DNA of 64,000 nucleotides, from contig JAEWIS010000007.1 in the NCBI GenBank assembly GCA_023386955.1, positions 1-64,000 on the forward strand. The letters are read 5' to 3'. The notes beneath the pieces are model-generated. The model did not search any database and was not told where the DNA came from. It was given only the letters and a program-made list of their open reading frames with translations. This document shows, piece by piece, positions 33,269 through 42,464 of the stretch. Numbering within the stretch: position 1 is the stretch's first letter; the number at the start of each line of letters is the position of its first letter. Origin of the DNA: Bacillota bacterium. GTDB lineage: Bacteria; Bacillota; Bacilli; Paenibacillales; NBRC-103111. The translations under genes and the position numbers were made by a program.

Positions 33269-35518
33269 TTAAGCTTTACCCCGTCCGCTCTGGAGCGCCG
33301 GCTCCTCTTCGGGAATCGGTGTATACCGCCCCGGCCAGAAGGCCCACTTACCGAGAATCCGGGTCAGCGCAGGCACCAGGAACGGTCTTACCACAAAGGT
33401 ATCCAGCAGCACGCCGATGGCGGTAATGATCCCGAAGTGAACCAGGATCTGAATGGGCAGGGTGCCCAGAACCGCAAAGGTGCCGGCTAGAATCAGGCCT
33501 GCGGAAGTGATAACCGAGCCGCTTTCCATAACGCCCTCCCGGATGGCACGGGAGAGGGGCATGGTGCGGCTTTTTTGCCAGATGCCGGAGATCATGAAGA
33601 TGTTGTAGTCCTCACCCAGCGCCACCAGGAACACGAAGGCATAGACGGGAATGAAGCCCTGGATGGCGTCGGCGCCCAACAGATAATGAATGACCAGCCA
33701 GCCCAGCCCCAACGCCGAGAAATAGGACAGGAGCACGGTGGCAATTAAATACACCACTGCAATGATGGACCGCAGGTACACCAGCAGCAGCAGGGCAATC
33801 AATATTATGACCGCCGGAATAATAACCGAGGCATCCCGGTCACCCGTCTCACGGGTATCATATTGGGTGGCCGTTTGTCCGGAAATCCACACCTTGTCAC
33901 CAGGCTCCCCTATGCCTGAACCGCCCAAAGCCTTCTCCATGGCGGTATAAAATTGCGGAATGGTGTCCATGGCCTCAGCCGAATACGGGTTCATGTTCAG
34001 TTCTACATCATAAGCGACGAGGGTAGGGTCTGTTTTGCCCGCTACCGGATCGGACACCTTGCTGACGAAAGGCAGTGCCTTCAGCGCCGCTGCACCGTCT
34101 ACCTGCTTGCCGTCAGTATCCAGCATCACCTTAATAGGCGCGAGCTCACCGGGGCTGAACTGCTCGGCAATTACCGCAAAGCCCTGGCGGGATTCCATGT
34201 CCTCCGGAAACGAAGACAGGGTATCAAAGGTGTAGGAGATGCGCGGCGCGAAGGAAGCGAGCACCCCCAGCAGGATAAATGCAGATAAGGCAACGGTCCA
34301 TGGCTTTCTGACAATCCAGCCGCTGAAAATATTGCTGTACGGGTGGGGATGCCGTGCGGGCGGAACGGGCTTGCCGGTGCGGGCCGCCCTCTCCTCCTGC
34401 ATCTCCCGGGTCCGCGGGATGAAGGGATAGAAGGAGGTCCGGCCGAGCACAGCCAGCAGCGCGGGCACCAGCGTCAGGCTGGCAATGCCCATAACCAGAA
34501 TGGACAGGCTGAACGGCACCGCAAACCGGTGATACGCTCCGTATTTGGCCAGAAGCAGCGCCAGAAGAGAAAGCACGACAGTAAATCCGCTCATGGCAAT
34601 GGCGCCCGAGGAATCGCTGATGGCGTTAAGCAATGCCTTGCTCTTGTCCTTTTCCTCCTTCAGCGTCTGCCGGAAGCGGGCGATCAGGAAGAGGCAATAA
34701 TCTGTTCCGGCGCCGAACAGGAGCACCGTCATAATAGACATGGCCTGGGAGTCCACCTCGATCCAGCCCATGGAAGCAATCCAGCCGATAAGGGGATTGA
34801 CCACTGCGTAAGCAAAGCCGACACCCACAATGGGGATCAACGCGAGGATCGGCGAACGGTAAATCAGGAGCAGAATAACCAGCACCAGGAGCACAGTGCC
34901 GATCAACAGGGACACGTCCGCGCTTTTGAACAGTCCAACCGCATCCACCTGGATGCCGACAGGTCCGGATACCCGGGCGCTCAGCTCCGCACCGTCGGTT
35001 TTGGCGGCGAAGGGGTCGGCGCCCAAGAGAGCTGCTGTTTTTTCCTTCAGGGTTTCCAGATCGGCTTTAAGTGCCTCCGTATCCGACCCTTTTTGGAAAA
35101 TGACGGGCAGCACCAGCGTGCTCTGATCCTGTGACAGCTGGCTGCGCAGCGCCTGAGGCGGCATTTTGTGCAGAGGCGGCACCACAAGCTGGTGGGTCAG
35201 AGGCGCCTGCTCCAATGTGCGGGTCACACTCTGGATGCCTGCCAGGTCCCCATCCTGCATCCCGCCGGAGCGGTGCCATACCAAAAGTGCGGGTACTCCG
35301 GCGTCACCCGGGAATTCCCGTGCGGCTAAAGCCTCGCTTGCGACAGATTGTGTGTCCGCAGGCAGATTGGCCGCGTTGTTGTTTTCCTGGCTTTTGGCTG
35401 AGGGCAAGAGCATGCTTAATCCGCCCGCCAGCAAAATCCAGATTAGAATGGTTACCCATTTGGTGCGGGGCCCGGCTACCGTACGGCCGTATTGCTCCCA
35501 TAAGTGCTTCTTGGACAT
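33269..35518 (-). CDS. MMPL-family (RND-like) membrane transporter
   Basis: This 749-residue protein has two repeats of one helix, a large outer loop and five clustered helices, the MMPL/RND layout. Recognisable parts include LLFGAGTDYCLFLIARFRQTLKEE and VALGEDYNIFMISGIWQKSR, the conserved Asp/Tyr segments of helix 4 in each half. Relatives export lipids or hydrophobic toxic compounds using the proton gradient. ATG follows AAGGAG. A TetR gene is divergent at 110 bp, so substrate-induced derepression is likely. Confidence 0.92.
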   Translation of the reverse strand: MSKKHLWEQYGRTVAGPRTKWVTILIWILLAGGLSMLLPSAKSQENNNAANLPADTQSVASEALAAREFPGDAGVPALLVWHRSGGMQDGDLAGIQSVTRTLEQAPLTHQLVVPPLHKMPPQALRSQLSQDQSTLVLPVIFQKGSDTEALKADLETLKEKTAALLGADPFAAKTDGAELSARVSGPVGIQVDAVGLFKSADVSLLIGTVLLVLVILLLIYRSPILALIPIVGVGFAYAVVNPLIGWIASMGWIEVDSQAMSIMTVLLFGAGTDYCLFLIARFRQTLKEEKDKSKALLNAISDSSGAIAMSGFTVVLSLLALLLAKYGAYHRFAVPFSLSILVMGIASLTLVPALLAVLGRTSFYPFIPRTREMQEERAARTGKPVPPARHPHPYSNIFSGWIVRKPWTVALSAFILLGVLASFAPRISYTFDTLSSFPEDMESRQGFAVIAEQFSPGELAPIKVMLDTDGKQVDGAAALKALPFVSKVSDPVAGKTDPTLVAYDVELNMNPYSAEAMDTIPQFYTAMEKALGGSGIGEPGDKVWISGQTATQYDTRETGDRDASVIIPAVIILIALLLLVYLRSIIAVVYLIATVLLSYFSALGLGWLVIHYLLGADAIQGFIPVYAFVFLVALGEDYNIFMISGIWQKSRTMPLSRAIREGVMESGSVITSAGLILAGTFAVLGTLPIQILVHFGIITAIGVLLDTFVVRPFLVPALTRILGKWAFWPGRYTPIPEEEPALQSGRGKA

Positions 35519-35596
35519 GAACCAACGCTCCTTTGCCGATTGCGGCTTATAGCTTTCAAAGCTGCTTTTATTTATAATTAATACAACAATCCCATT

Positions 35597-35626
35597 ATAT
35601 ATACCGACGGGTTAATTATTCAAGGG
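35597..35626 (-). promoter_or_regulatory. candidate promoter of the MMPL gene
   Basis: On the minus strand TTGAAT and TATAAT are about 18 bp apart in the spacer between mmpL and tetR. AT-rich half-palindromes (TTAATTA, TATATATA) overlap it and could be TetR operators. Confidence 0.5.
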
Positions 35627-35629
35627 GAA

Positions 35630-36253
35630 GTGAAGGGTTTGGATCAAAAAAGAAAACGTCCTCCCGGACGTCCGCCGAAAAGCCCGGAGCCGCAGGCCGG
35701 AATCGAGGCACAGCTCCTGGAAGCGGCAGCGCGGCTGTTTATGGAGAAGGGCTATGAGCAGATCTCTCTGGAGCAGATCGCAGTCGACTGCCAGGTAACC
35801 AAAGCGACGATCTATTACTATTATTCCAATAAAGCGGTGCTGTTTACCCAAGCTGTGGTTCATTTGTTGGGTCGTGCAGCCGATATAACGCGCCTTATGC
35901 TGGCCGGCCCCGGAACACTGAAGGAGCGCCTGGTTCAAATCGCCACCGGACATCTGGCCGAAACCCGGCCTGATCTGATGACCATGCTGAAGGAGGCGGA
36001 GTCCCGGCTTTCCCCCGAGCAGGTGCAGGAAATCCATCACGCAGAGGGCCGGATCCACCACATCATGGCGGAGGCCTTCCGGGAGGCTGCCGGCCGTGGG
36101 GAGCTGAAGCCTCTTTCCCCCAGTTTCCTGGCCTTCTCCTTTTCCGCCCTGCTAATGCTGGGCAACCGTGCTGTACTGATGGAGCAGTATCCGTCCGTAC
36201 GGGAATCCGCCGAAGCGATTGTGGAGCTTTTTTTGGAGGGGGCTGCAGTTTAG
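35630..36253 (+). CDS. TetR-family transcriptional repressor
   Basis: This protein of up to 207 residues has an N-terminal basic tail and a TetR helix-turn-helix (ISLEQIAVDCQVTKATIYYYYSNK, about residues 46-70) with a helical ligand domain behind it. It probably represses the divergent MMPL exporter. GTG at 35630 sits right on GGGGAA; TTG at 35639 may be the true start. The last base of its TAG stop belongs to a 161-bp MITE-like insert that begins at 36253, so the C terminus may have been altered by the insertion. Confidence 0.9.
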   Translation: MKGLDQKRKRPPGRPPKSPEPQAGIEAQLLEAAARLFMEKGYEQISLEQIAVDCQVTKATIYYYYSNKAVLFTQAVVHLLGRAADITRLMLAGPGTLKERLVQIATGHLAETRPDLMTMLKEAESRLSPEQVQEIHHAEGRIHHIMAEAFREAAGRGELKPLSPSFLAFSFSALLMLGNRAVLMEQYPSVRESAEAIVELFLEGAAV

Positions 36254-36415
36254 GGCGTGTCTGAAAACTCGCTTGAGGGCACCTATTAACGCCTTTTCGC
36301 CCCTGACTTCGTTACTTGCCCTTGACGTACCCCCGGTACGCCTGCGGGCAAGTGCCTTGCCATGAACGAAAATTCGCTAACATTTGCTCCCCTCGGAGTT
36401 TTCAAACCCACCCTA
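36251..36415. mobile_element. MITE-like element with TA target duplication
   Basis: A 161-bp non-coding element (36253-36413) has imperfect 18-bp terminal inverted repeats: GGGCGTGTCTGAAAACTC at the left, and the complement of GAGTTTTCAAACCCACCC at the right (15 of 18 match). It is flanked by TA on both sides (36251-36252, 36414-36415), the duplication made by IS630/mariner-type transposases. Inside are further palindromes (ACTTGCCC/GGGCAAGT, GTACC/GGTAC). No transposase gene is in the window. Confidence 0.75.
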
Positions 36416-36441
36416 GTCCTTCTTCAATCTGTGTAAACCAT

Positions 36442-36507
36442 ATAGAGCCGTCCGGACATTCAGCCCTATTCCATGGCTGCTTGTCCGGGCGGCTCTATCT
36501 TTTTTTG
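36442..36507 (+). terminator. terminator after tetR and the MITE-like element
   Basis: A strong stem ATAGAGCCG-CCGGAC / GTCCGG-CGGCTCTAT is followed by CTTTTTTT. It was probably the original tetR terminator, now displaced by about 160 bp. Confidence 0.9.
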
Positions 36508-36625
36508 GTAGAGAAGGTATAGAAGCGTAAAATCCGGCCATGCTAGTAATCATACAGCTAGCCATTGCAAGATTCATAGATTATCTCATACCGGCGGTGT
36601 TCCGCTGGAAACCAATTCATGGAGG

Positions 36626-37336
36626 ATGATGGATGCGATGAAACGCCACATGCGCTATACTCTGTTGCTGATGCTTCTCCTGAGTCTTGTCTCCCCCAGC
36701 GGAAGCGCTTATGCCCGCCAATTGCTCAGCGATGAGGAGTGGGATGTTCATATTGTGCCGGCTGCCGCGGCGGAGGCTCACTCTGTAGACCTGATAACCA
36801 TTGCTGACGAAACGGCGGCTCCGGCACCAAAAGTGGAAAACTTAACCTATGTCGTCAGTTCAGGGGATACGCTCTCCAAAATCGCCGGCAGCTTCGGCAC
36901 TTCTGTAGCAATGCTACAGGACTACAACGGAATATCCAATGCCAACTTTATCCATGTCGGACAAAAGCTCAAAATTCCCGAGATGCCTGTACCGCTTCTG
37001 GAAGGCAAGGAGCCGGTGATTGAACGGGTCCTCTCCACAACCCTTACCGCCTATACAGCCGGCGCTGAATCCACAGGAAAAACCCCCTCCCATCCCGAAT
37101 ACGGGATCACCTACAGCGGTGTACGGGCGGAGGAAGGACGTACGGTAGCGGTAGATCCCAAGGTTATTCCGCTGGGCTCCACCGTTTATATTGAGGGGGT
37201 AGGCATCCGCAAGGCGGAGGATACCGGTTCAGCCATTAAGGGGTCCAAAATTGACGTATTCATGAATGACGTGGGTGAAGCCCGTACATTCGGCGTCAAG
37301 CGCAATGTCAAGGTGTTTGTATTGGCTTCGGTGTAA
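36626..37336 (+). CDS. secreted LysM and 3D-domain cell-wall protein
   Basis: This protein of about 236 residues has a signal peptide (MKRHMRYTLLLMLLLSLVSP...), a LysM peptidoglycan-binding domain (about 74-118, YVVSSGDTLSKIAGSFGTS) and a C-terminal 3D domain (about 135-236) with VDPKVIPLGSTVYIEG and KIDVFMND. 3D proteins such as YocH and the Rpf/YuiC group cleave peptidoglycan glycan strands. Three in-frame ATGs (36626, 36629, 36638) follow GGAGG; the third gives the cleanest signal peptide. It overlaps the convergent nuclease-like gene by 29 bp. Confidence 0.88.
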   Translation: MMDAMKRHMRYTLLLMLLLSLVSPSGSAYARQLLSDEEWDVHIVPAAAAEAHSVDLITIADETAAPAPKVENLTYVVSSGDTLSKIAGSFGTSVAMLQDYNGISNANFIHVGQKLKIPEMPVPLLEGKEPVIERVLSTTLTAYTAGAESTGKTPSHPEYGITYSGVRAEEGRTVAVDPKVIPLGSTVYIEGVGIRKAEDTGSAIKGSKIDVFMNDVGEARTFGVKRNVKVFVLASV

Positions 37337-38135
37337 GCCGCTGCACCCGGAATATGCCGCTGACCGGATAATGGTCGGAGGGATACCGTCCGTTATACTT
37401 GGAGCGGATCACATCCCCGTGCAAGGGCAGCAGGCCAAATCCGCCGAATAAATAATCGATAGGTTTGCCCAGCCGGCCGCCCAGGAAGCCATGATGAGTT
37501 TTGCCTGCATGCTGGGGGTCGGCGAAGGCATTGGCCAAAGGGCTGCGCTCCCCCTCCAGCTCATCCTCTCCCGAGAGGAAACGGATAACCGGATGCTCGG
37601 GCCCCGCGTTGAAGTCCCCGGCCAAAAGCACAGGAGTAGGCCCGAAGCGCTCCTGATGCTCCCGGATGGTCCGCCAGACCAGCAAGGCGCCTTGGCGTTT
37701 GGCGGTCCGTCCGATATGGTCCAGATGGGTATTGTACATAAGAATCGTAACCGCCGGATCCTTCAAAAGCTTCAGCTTGGCCCAGGTGCATATGCGGGGG
37801 AAGCGCGCATCCCAGCCGATGCTGCCCGGGACCTGGGGCTGCGGGGAAAGCCACAGCTGGCCCCATTCCAGGGGAACCAGCCGTTTCCGGTGGTAGAAGA
37901 TGGCATTGTGCTCGCCGCCGCCATCCTTGTTCCGCCCTGTCCCCACGTAGCCGTATTCCGGCAATAGCGGGGACAGCTCCGCCAGCATACGCCCGGTCAG
38001 CTCCTGAAAGCCTACCAGACAAGGCTTTTGGGCGGCCACGGCCAAGGCGGCGCTCTCCCGGCGGAACACCCACGACCGGTGGAAATCCAGGAGCCGGCAG
38101 ACCCGCAGGTTAAAACTCATAGCTGTAATTTTCAC
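37308..38135 (-). CDS. endonuclease/exonuclease/phosphatase family protein
   Basis: This 275-residue cytoplasmic protein has the DNase I-like fold motifs: MSFNLRV, the metal-binding Glu in GFQELTGRML, NTHLDHIGRTAKRQGA, LLAGDFNAGPEHP and the terminal SDHYPVSGIF. It could act on DNA, inositol phosphates or sphingolipid-like diesters; no targeting signal is seen. GTG at 38135 lacks a close ribosome site. It follows ridA by 83 bp and ends inside the 3D-domain gene. Confidence 0.87.
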   Translation of the reverse strand: MKITAMSFNLRVCRLLDFHRSWVFRRESAALAVAAQKPCLVGFQELTGRMLAELSPLLPEYGYVGTGRNKDGGGEHNAIFYHRKRLVPLEWGQLWLSPQPQVPGSIGWDARFPRICTWAKLKLLKDPAVTILMYNTHLDHIGRTAKRQGALLVWRTIREHQERFGPTPVLLAGDFNAGPEHPVIRFLSGEDELEGERSPLANAFADPQHAGKTHHGFLGGRLGKPIDYLFGGFGLLPLHGDVIRSKYNGRYPSDHYPVSGIFRVQRLTPKPIQTP

Positions 38136-38218
38136 GGAGGGATAGTCATCCTTTCAACCGCATTCGTTCCCTTTATTATGAGCGTTATGCGGCTTCCGGC
38201 GCAACATGGATTCTGAAC

Positions 38219-38611
38219 TCAATCGGATTTTCCTGTTCCCGCATATGCAATGGCGTCCATCTGCACCTTTAGTCCGGTGGGGCCGCCATGATGGGCGAAT
38301 TCGGTAGAAATGGTTTTGCGGGCCGGGTACATTCCCTTGAATCTGCGCTTGAACACCGCCTCCATCACAGGAATATCCCATACATCCCGCAGAAGAATAT
38401 CCAGTTTAACCACATGCTCCAGAGTTAGCCCTACCTGAGCAAGCCTGCCGCTCATATCATTCAAGGCGCCCTCCACCTGCTGCTCAACTGTTCCGCCCAC
38501 ATTGCCTACACAAAAACTGAGGAACACAAAACCGCCTGCCTCCACAATTTCGGAGTAGGCGTATTCCTCATTGATATTGCTTCTGACGATGCTTCCCTTG
38601 TTATTGGCCAT
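38219..38611 (-). CDS. RidA/YjgF-family deaminase
   Basis: This 130-residue protein is a chorismate-mutase-like RidA subunit, a trimer that hydrolyses reactive enamines and imines. Family features include AYSEIVEAGGFVFLSFCVGN, the NDMSGRLAQVGLTLEHVVKLDILLRD helix-strand, and the terminal strand with KVQMDAIAYAG. The usual RVE/RAAV arginine near the active site is not evident (YPARKTISTEF occupies that place with Arg in PARKT). ATG follows GAGGAG. Confidence 0.85.
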   Translation of the reverse strand: MANNKGSIVRSNINEEYAYSEIVEAGGFVFLSFCVGNVGGTVEQQVEGALNDMSGRLAQVGLTLEHVVKLDILLRDVWDIPVMEAVFKRRFKGMYPARKTISTEFAHHGGPTGLKVQMDAIAYAGTGKSD

Positions 38612-38673
38612 GTTAATCCGCTCCTCTTCCCTATTATCCGCTCTAGGGATCTGTCCGACGGAGTGGTAGTGGT

Positions 38674-38841
38674 GAATAAATATTTATCAGGTTTCATTCC
38701 TTACCGGGAAGGAGTGTCTTGGATGCTCAAACACGTTTTGTCGGCCTTGATTGAATGGAATCTATAAGGGTTCAAAGCCGCCAAAAAACTCGCTCCCAAG
38801 TCAATCCTTCCCTCACAGTCATTCCACATAAATATTTATTC
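38674..38841. repeat. AT-rich inverted repeat pair
   Basis: GAATAAATATTTATC (38674-38688) recurs in inverse orientation with one difference at 38827-38841, and each arm is itself nearly palindromic. They lie in the 297-bp gap between ridA and the WYL regulator gene. I see no gene in this gap, and no clear additional units with the 50-bp spacing of the four-unit elements. Confidence 0.6.
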
Positions 38842-38908
38842 ATTCTTTTAGTCAGACTCCCCACGGATGAGCCTATTATAGGAGAGGAATCCGGACAGCT
38901 GTATGTCG

Positions 38909-39838
38909 TTATTCGGCAGAACGGTACAGATTCACTATATCCCTGGCCCGGGATAGCAGCTCCTGTCTGACGGCTTCAGGCTTCAGAACCGTAACCCTGC
39001 CTCCCAGCTCCAGCAGCACACCGAACCAGCCCCGCTCGTTTTCCGGAAGGGAAAGCTCGGCCAACAGCGTATGGCCCTCAGCCGACCTGCTGATATGGGC
39101 AAACGGAAAGGACTCTTCCACCAGAATCCGAACCTCCGGGGCAAAAGCCAGCTTCATCCCCACGTAGGGACGTTCCTTCTCCGCTTCGGCCCACTGCTGC
39201 TCGGCCTGTCTGTGATCCCGGGAAACAGATTCCCCGGTAACGGTAAGATCGCGGATACGGGACAGACGGAACAGCCGGTAGGCTTGCTTTTCGCAGCAAT
39301 ACCCTAAGAGGTACCAGGCATGCCATTTGTACGTGAGCTGCACAGGCTCCACCAGCCGCCTGGTGCTGAAAAGCTCTACGTCCGTGTAGTCAAAACGGAC
39401 GGCCTTTCCGCTGCGGATGGCCGCATCCAGGGCAGCCAGACGGTCCCCCGCCTCAACCCCCTCCCGCAATACACTCAAATCCAGCTGAAGCCGCTGCTCC
39501 GCAGCCGTACCGTCGGGAGCCAGAGAGAGCATCTTTTCCAAGGTCGCCCCCACCTCCCTGCTTTGGTAAGCGGAGCCAAGACCTCTAAGGGCGATTATCA
39601 GCTGGACATAATCCTCGGCACTGAACAGCTGCCGGTTCAGCTTGTAGGTATCCAGTATTCTGTAACCCCCGGCGGTGCCTAAGATAGAGGCTACTGGAAC
39701 ACCAGCCAAACCCAGCGTCTCCATATCCCGCTGGACCGTACGGATAGATACCTCGAAGCGATTCGCCAGCTCCCGGGCGCTGACCGTGTCCCGGTTGAGC
39801 AAATAAATCAGCATTCCCAGCATTCTGTCGATTTTCAT
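38909..39838 (-). CDS. YafY/WYL-domain transcriptional regulator
   Basis: This 309-residue protein has a DeoR-type helix-turn-helix (about 1-58, VSARELANRFEVSIRTVQRDMETL), a linker, and a WYL ligand-sensing domain (about 135-215) with KWHAWYLLGYC. A C-terminal WCX region ends the protein. WYL regulators often respond to nucleic-acid or small-molecule signals. The target is unknown. ATG follows GGGAG. It lies 31 bp after the phosphoesterase gene of the same strand. Confidence 0.9.
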   Translation of the reverse strand: MKIDRMLGMLIYLLNRDTVSARELANRFEVSIRTVQRDMETLGLAGVPVASILGTAGGYRILDTYKLNRQLFSAEDYVQLIIALRGLGSAYQSREVGATLEKMLSLAPDGTAAEQRLQLDLSVLREGVEAGDRLAALDAAIRSGKAVRFDYTDVELFSTRRLVEPVQLTYKWHAWYLLGYCCEKQAYRLFRLSRIRDLTVTGESVSRDHRQAEQQWAEAEKERPYVGMKLAFAPEVRILVEESFPFAHISRSAEGHTLLAELSLPENERGWFGVLLELGGRVTVLKPEAVRQELLSRARDIVNLYRSAE

Positions 39839-39868
39839 CCGGCTGCTCCCTGTCCGGCGGGGATGGTT

Positions 39869-40639
39869 CTACAGCTCATGGACGGTGACCTCACTGCGGA
39901 CCATAAACCGGGCGTTTACCCCAGCCTGGCCGATTCCTTTGGATATGTAATATGCCCCCTGCGGGGAACGGTGAAGCCCTTTGTAGATGCCCCGGGCCGG
40001 AAGCTCACCCTTGGGTTTGAAGCGGAAGAAAAAGGGAATATTCAGTTGTTTGCCATGGAGATGTCCCGACATGAGATAATCGTAGCGTTTCCCGATATGC
40101 GGGACCACATTGGGATCGTGGGTGAGGACGATAATGGTGTCGGTGGGTTTGGTCTGGCGGAAGGCCTTGCCGATTTTGCTGTGGCCGGTACCGAAATTGT
40201 CGATGCCAACCAGGGTGCAATCCGGCAGGCGGAGCGCTTCGTTGCGCAGAAGAGTAATGCCATAACGGCTGAGCAGCTCCAAAAGCCGGTTCATGCCGTT
40301 TTTCATCTTATAGTCATGGTTGCCCAAAACCGCATAAACGGGCACACCCGAAGCGGATATGACCTTAAGATAAGGCTCCAAGCGGGGTAAATACCAGGTT
40401 TTGCGGGTAAAATCCCCTGTCAGCGAAATCCAGTCCGGCGCCTCCTCCCGGATTGTCCGCTCCAGTCTGCGGGGGCTGATCCGCAGCTTCTCCACATGAA
40501 TGTCGCTGATCTGCAGGATCTTCTTGTTCAAGCCGATGGGGTGGCTTATCCGTTCCAGCTTGAGCCATTGGGTAGGTACAATCAACAATCCGTATCCCGC
40601 CAGAGCGGCAGCCGCTCCCGGAATGATCCATTCCAGCAT
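39869..40639 (-). CDS. membrane-anchored metallophosphoesterase
   Basis: This 256-residue protein has one N-terminal hydrophobic helix and a calcineurin-like domain with the full metal-site series: LQISDIHVEKL, SLTGDFTR, VLGNHDYK, VLTHDPNVV and MSGHLHGKQ. It resembles YkuE-type phosphoesterases. ATG at 40639 follows GGAGG. The substrate is unknown. The WYL gene follows on the same strand and may be cotranscribed. Confidence 0.9.
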   Translation of the reverse strand: MLEWIIPGAAAALAGYGLLIVPTQWLKLERISHPIGLNKKILQISDIHVEKLRISPRRLERTIREEAPDWISLTGDFTRKTWYLPRLEPYLKVISASGVPVYAVLGNHDYKMKNGMNRLLELLSRYGITLLRNEALRLPDCTLVGIDNFGTGHSKIGKAFRQTKPTDTIIVLTHDPNVVPHIGKRYDYLMSGHLHGKQLNIPFFFRFKPKGELPARGIYKGLHRSPQGAYYISKGIGQAGVNARFMVRSEVTVHEL

Positions 40640-40693
40640 AGTGCGCCTCCTTCCCGCCGGTTGTTTGCCATATGTCCCGGGAAGGACCAACCT

Positions 40694-40873
40694 TCAATAA
40701 GCCGGGGCCGGCATACATACAACCTCATATGTATATGCGTTGAATTCTATTTTACCGCAGGATTGGCAAATTCCCAAAGGAATGTTGCGGTAAAATCCCG
40801 TTTTGAAGGTCAGCTTTGCCATTTCGGCAGGCACTCTCTGCTTGCAGCAAATGCAATACACTTCTGTATGCAT
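40694..40873 (-). CDS. small two-CxxC (zinc-ribbon-like) protein
   Basis: This 59-residue protein contains CICC near the N terminus and CQSC about 30 residues later, which would form a zinc knuckle pair. The rest is basic and aromatic. ATG at 40873 with AAGGGGAG upstream is preferred; the frame extends to 40969 without a better site. The function is unknown. It precedes the phosphoesterase gene by 54 bp. Confidence 0.55.
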   Translation of the reverse strand: MHTEVYCICCKQRVPAEMAKLTFKTGFYRNIPLGICQSCGKIEFNAYTYEVVCMPAPAY

Positions 40874-41051
40874 AGGACGGTTCTCCCCTTTTCCCGATAT
40901 GTAGCCACCATGGTACAAATTATGGTATGATACGTTACGGATCAACATTTCCTTCATAATACGAAACATTTCGTATCATGTCAAATCTTTTTGTCCATTC
41001 TTGTCGGGGATTGTATAATGATTGCGAATTATAATATGCGGGGTGATAAAT

Positions 41052-42131
41052 TTGGAGAACAATGCAAATAAACGGATTTTTGCTTTTATCGGGTCCTATG
41101 CGGAAGCAGAGGAAGATGGTGTGTATGTAGCCCTGTTTCACCCGGTGCATGGAGAAATGACCATCACCGACCGTATACAAGGGTTGAAGAATCCCACGTT
41201 CCTGGACGTTGATCCGGAAAAGCGCATCCTCTATGTGCTCTCCGAAGGCCAGACGGGAGGACGCAGCGGGGTGGCGGCCGCTTTTTCCATCGATCCGGAA
41301 AAAGGCCGGCTGACCGAGCTTAACCGGGAGCGTACAGTGGATTCCCCCATCTGCCATATCCAATTGGACAAAAGCCTCAAGTGTCTTTTTACGGCCAGCT
41401 ACCATGGCGGTTTGGTCGGGGTGAATCCGGTGCTGGAGGATGGGCGGATTGGCCCTTCCGCACAGGTAATCAAACATACCGGGTCCAGTATCCTGCCGGC
41501 CCAGACCCAGGCCCGGGCCCATTCGGTATTTGTAGATCCCGACAACCAATTCGCGGTGGTGTGCGATTTGGGCATGGATAAGATCGTCAGCTACCGGATC
41601 GACCCGGAAGCGCCCTCGCTGACAGAGACGGCGTCGGTGGACCTGCCGCCGGGTACGGGGCCGCGGCATTTTGCCTTCCATCCGGAGCTGGCGGTGGGCT
41701 ACTCCATCAATGAGCTGAACTCCACCATTACGGTGTTCCGTTATAACCGGACAAGCGGCGCCCTGATACCGGTTCAGACCATCAGCACGCTGCCGGAGGG
41801 TTTCACTGGCGAAAGCGCCACGGCGGACATCCATATTTCCCGGGATGGGCGCTTCGTATACGGCTCCAACCGTGGCCATGACAGCATCGCCGTCTTTGCC
41901 GTAAGCCCGTCCGACGGGACACTGTCGCCGGTGGAGCATGTGCTCACCCAAGGCGGCCATCCCCGCAACTTCGCACTGTCGCTGGATGACCGGCTCTTGC
42001 TGGCCGCTAACCGGGACGGCAACAATATAGTGGTGTTTGAGCGCGATGCAGAAACCGGGCGTCTGTCAGCCAACGGCCGCAGCCTGGTGCTGTCCAAGCC
42101 GGTCTGCATCAAATTCGCCGACTTGTCGTAG
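41052..42131 (+). CDS. lactonase-family beta-propeller protein
   Basis: This 359-residue protein belongs to the lactonase/YkgB family, seven-bladed propellers that include 6-phosphogluconolactonases. Repeated blade sequences are visible (FAFIGSYAEAEEDGVYV, ARAHSVFVDPDNQFAVVCDLGMDKI, GTGPRHFAFHPELAVGYSINELNSTITVF, HPRNFALSLDDRLLLAANRDGNNIVVF). TTG at 41052 follows GGGGTGATAAA and is preferred to ATG at 41022. It is monocistronic. Enzymatic activity on a sugar lactone is inferred from family. Confidence 0.88.
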   Translation: MENNANKRIFAFIGSYAEAEEDGVYVALFHPVHGEMTITDRIQGLKNPTFLDVDPEKRILYVLSEGQTGGRSGVAAAFSIDPEKGRLTELNRERTVDSPICHIQLDKSLKCLFTASYHGGLVGVNPVLEDGRIGPSAQVIKHTGSSILPAQTQARAHSVFVDPDNQFAVVCDLGMDKIVSYRIDPEAPSLTETASVDLPPGTGPRHFAFHPELAVGYSINELNSTITVFRYNRTSGALIPVQTISTLPEGFTGESATADIHISRDGRFVYGSNRGHDSIAVFAVSPSDGTLSPVEHVLTQGGHPRNFALSLDDRLLLAANRDGNNIVVFERDAETGRLSANGRSLVLSKPVCIKFADLS

Positions 42132-42227
42132 GCCCGTTAGGGGATATGTAGTGGCAGCGCAAGAAGCCGGGCTTGCCCAGATGCCGCTGTATCGCGGAAG
42201 ACGGGCTTGCTGGCGGAGGCTCAAGCT

Positions 42228-42358
42228 GCGTGATGCTGTATGGTGGCTTGTTGCTGGAGATGTTAGTGGTGCGTGATGCTGTATGGTGGCTTCATTGCTG
42301 GAGATGTTTGTGGTGCGTGATGCTGTATGGTGGCTTCGTTGCTGGAGATGTTAGTGGT
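42228..42358. repeat. three tandem copies of a 43-44 bp repeat
   Basis: Copies lie at 42228-42270 (43 bp), 42271-42314 and 42315-42358 (44 bp each). Each begins GCGTGATGCTGTATGGTGGC and ends GATGTTAGTGGT or GATGTTTGTGGT. They are nearly identical, so amplification is recent. They lie about 100 bp after the lactonase stop codon and do not fit a coding frame. Confidence 0.9.
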
Positions 42359-42464
42359 GTGCTGCTATATAGCGATTTTATGAGCGGGAGCCGTGCTTCC
42401 GCTCTTTTGTATGGGCAGGTTTTGACAAACTATGGTCTTAGGCTGTACTCGCCTCCACTGCGCG

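Noticed and set aside
38755..38970. 71-codon plus-strand frame between ridA and the WYL gene
   Set aside because: No ribosome site or family signal; it runs into the antisense of the WYL gene and covers the AT-rich inverted repeat.
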